This document shows, piece after piece, positions 30,064 to 31,231 of a stretch of 31,231 nucleotides of DNA. The notes under the pieces were generated by a model. That model saw only the letters and a program-made list of their open reading frames with translations, made no database searches and was not told where the DNA came from. This DNA is from Acidimicrobiales bacterium. GTDB taxonomy: Bacteria > Actinomycetota > Acidimicrobiia > Acidimicrobiales > SZUA-35. Each line of letters opens with the position of its first letter. Within the stretch, counting starts at the first letter, position 1. The stretch spans positions 1 to 31,231 of the forward strand of contig JABDJU010000151.1 in assembly GCA_013003325.1 (NCBI GenBank), read 5' to 3'. A program made the translations under genes and the position numbers.

Positions 30064-30123
30064 CGGTGGTGTCAACACCGATTTCGCCATCACAACGCAC
30101 GACACGCTGGCCCCAACGCCAGC
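30064..30123 (+). other. Two hairpins in the methyltransferase leader
   Basis: CGGTG (30064-30068) with CACCG (30076-30080), and GCTGGC (30106-30111) with GCCAGC (30118-30123, 6-nt loop), lie between the candidate -10 box and the ATG at 30147. They could shape a regulated 5' leader or be operators; I do not recognise a known riboswitch here. Confidence 0.25.
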
Positions 30124-30146
30124 CGCTCTGGAAGTGGTGATTTGAA

Positions 30147-31151
30147 ATGAACGATTCCGCCGTAGCACTCAATCCATTCCTGGACCTTCTCAGGTCGGAC
30201 CGACCGCTGTTAGCCGATGGAGCCATGGGAACGTCGTTGTTTGCCCTCGGGCTGATCTCGGGCGACTGTCCGGAACGATGGAACATCGAAACCCCTCAGC
30301 GGGTGGTCGAGGTACACCGCGGCTACATCCGGGCGGGATGCGACATCATCCTGACGAACTCCTTTGGCGGCAACGGGTACCGGCTGAAACTGCACGGCCT
30401 CGAGGGCCAGGTGCACCAACTGAACGAGGCCGCCGCGCAACTAGCTTGCTCGACGGCGCTGGAAACGGACAGGAGCATCGTGGTGGCCGGGTCGATGGGA
30501 CCCACCGGCGAATTGCTCGAACCGATGGGCACGATGTCACCAGAGGCGTGTGCGGCGGCGTATGCCGATCAAGCGAAGGGTCTGGATGCGGGCGGGGTCG
30601 ACGTGCTCTGGCTCGAGACCCTCAGCGACATCGGCGAAGTCCGAGCCGCTCTGGCCGGGATTCGTTCGGTATCTGAGCTGCCTGTGGTGGTGACGATGAG
30701 CTTTGATACCAATGGCCGCACGATGATGGGACTGACGGCCACCGACATGGCCGAGGAACTTCTGGCCCTCGGTGTCGACGCCTTCGGGGCCAACTGTGGA
30801 AACAATCTCGCTGACACCGAAGAGGCGGTCCGCCAGTTGATGCAGGCAGCGCCCCAGATCCCGATCGTCAGCAAGGCCAACGCCGGTATCCCGCAATGGC
30901 ACGATGACGGGCTGGTGTATTCGGGAACCCCTGAGGTGATGGCCGCCCATGCCCATCGACTGCACGAGCTCGGGGTCCGGATCATCGGCGGATGCTGTGG
31001 ATCGACCCAGGACCACATCGCAACGATGCGACAGGTGATCGACGGTGAACTCGATCCGCCCGATATCCCGGCACCGCGTCCCGAGCCGAGACCAACAAGG
31101 ACCGCCCCGTCGAGTCGGCGAACGCGCCGCGGCCGGGCCGGGCGGGGCTAA
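30147..31151 (+). CDS. Homocysteine S-methyltransferase family protein (BHMT/MetH-N-like)
   Basis: A 334-residue zinc-dependent methyltransferase of the Pfam S-methyl_trans family, which passes a methyl group from a donor such as betaine, S-methylmethionine or a methylcorrinoid to homocysteine or another thiol. Visible are LLADGAMGTSL, DIILTNSFGGN, GSMGPTGELLEP, and the zinc ligands Cys217 (FGANCGNN) and Cys283-Cys284 (IIGGCCGST). The methyl donor cannot be told. After residue 305 a Pro/Arg-rich basic tail (PRPEPRPTRTAPSSRRTRRG) extends beyond the normal fold. The ATG at 30147 is preceded by GTGGTGA, a weak ribosome binding site. Confidence 0.9.
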   Translation: MNDSAVALNPFLDLLRSDRPLLADGAMGTSLFALGLISGDCPERWNIETPQRVVEVHRGYIRAGCDIILTNSFGGNGYRLKLHGLEGQVHQLNEAAAQLACSTALETDRSIVVAGSMGPTGELLEPMGTMSPEACAAAYADQAKGLDAGGVDVLWLETLSDIGEVRAALAGIRSVSELPVVVTMSFDTNGRTMMGLTATDMAEELLALGVDAFGANCGNNLADTEEAVRQLMQAAPQIPIVSKANAGIPQWHDDGLVYSGTPEVMAAHAHRLHELGVRIIGGCCGSTQDHIATMRQVIDGELDPPDIPAPRPEPRPTRTAPSSRRTRRGRAGRG

Positions 31152-31175
31152 ACCGCCGACGTCGGTTGGCGCATT

Positions 31176-31191
31176 CGCCCGGTGCCGGGCG
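31176..31191 (+). terminator. GC-rich inverted repeat after the methyltransferase gene
   Basis: CGCCCGG (31176-31182) and CCGGGCG (31185-31191) form a strong stem 25 bp after the stop, folding as CGCCC/GGGCG with a 6-nt loop. There is no T-run. It may terminate transcription or separate this gene from the promoter at 31208. Confidence 0.35.
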
Positions 31192-31207
31192 CGGCGGCTG
31201 AGATCGG

Positions 31208-31213
31208 TACTGT
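31208..31213 (+). promoter_or_regulatory. -10 box (TACTGT) of a leaderless gene at the window edge
   Basis: TACTGT matches TAnnnT and is 6 nt before ATG 31220, the same spacing as at the other leaderless starts in this window. Confidence 0.35.
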
Positions 31214-31219
31214 CGATGC

Positions 31220-31231
31220 ATGGCTCCCTCC
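31220..31231 (+). CDS. Start of a gene cut by the window edge
   Basis: Only ATG-GCT-CCC-TCC (MAPS) is available. The call rests solely on the -10 box 6 nt upstream and the gap after the preceding gene; nothing can be said of the product. Confidence 0.3.

Noticed and set aside
30031..30146. Riboswitch (SAM, SAH or cobalamin) before the methyltransferase gene
   Set aside because: Only two simple hairpins are visible; no conserved core of a known class was recognised and the region is too short for a cobalamin element.

Overview
The window is 31.2 kb of high-GC chromosomal DNA from an actinobacterium, most likely of the Acidimicrobiia type (inference). The grounds are a conservon (CvnABCD) signalling operon, DUF742, DUF5522 and DUF4388 proteins, strongly GC-ending codons, many GTG/TTG starts, and many genes whose start codon lies 6-7 nt after a TAnnnT -10 box, the layout of leaderless actinobacterial mRNAs. 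No tRNA, rRNA, IS element, phage gene or CRISPR array was seen. Coding density is very high and no gene-free stretch exceeds 300 bases; the largest are 18910-19181, 2497-2671, 29977-30146, 9414-9551 and 16862-16996.

Layout. 1-2.5 kb (minus): an operon of a small unknown protein, an acyl-CoA synthetase, a NUDIX hydrolase and a flavin-reductase-like protein cut by the window edge. 2.7-6.1 kb: a lipoprotein, an SDR dehydrogenase divergent from a crotonase, then a DUF5522 Cys-cluster protein and a glycerophosphodiester phosphodiesterase. 6.1-9.4 kb (minus): the cvnA-B-C-D operon (sensor kinase, roadblock, DUF742, GTPase), divergent from a DUF4388 protein and an HTH protein. 10.9-16.9 kb (minus): glutamate synthase, gltB followed by a gltD interrupted by an in-frame TAG. 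17.0-18.9 kb (minus): M18 aminopeptidase and an unknown protein. 19.2-23.3 kb (plus): membrane pyrophosphatase, a short glutamate-dehydrogenase-like protein and a zinc metallopeptidase. 23.3-24.6 kb (minus): pseudouridine-5'-phosphate glycosidase and a flavodoxin, divergent from a MazG-type pyrophosphohydrolase. 24.9-26.8 kb (minus): a PNPOx/DUF2470-like protein, a SelW/Rdx-like protein with an in-frame TGA, and a TrmH/SpoU methyltransferase. 26.9-29.8 kb (plus): a tiny leader ORF, aldose 1-epimerase, xylulokinase and an unknown protein, each joined to the next by a GTGA overlap. 29.8-31.2 kb: a 50-residue membrane protein divergent from a homocysteine S-methyltransferase-family protein, then the start of another gene at the edge.

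Most notable: (1) the SelW/Rdx-like gene at 25834-26109 reads through one TGA exactly at the second position of the CxxC redox motif (C-V-P-U), has a leaderless promoter at the upstream ATG and a candidate bacterial SECIS hairpin after the TGA, so it is probably a selenoprotein missed by ordinary gene calling; (2) gltD is split by a TAG where a Gln is expected, with an ATG directly after it; (3) a 23-bp divergent intergenic region carries two overlapping -10 boxes, each placed to start a leaderless mRNA; (4) a GTGA-coupled sugar operon opens with an 11-codon leader ORF.
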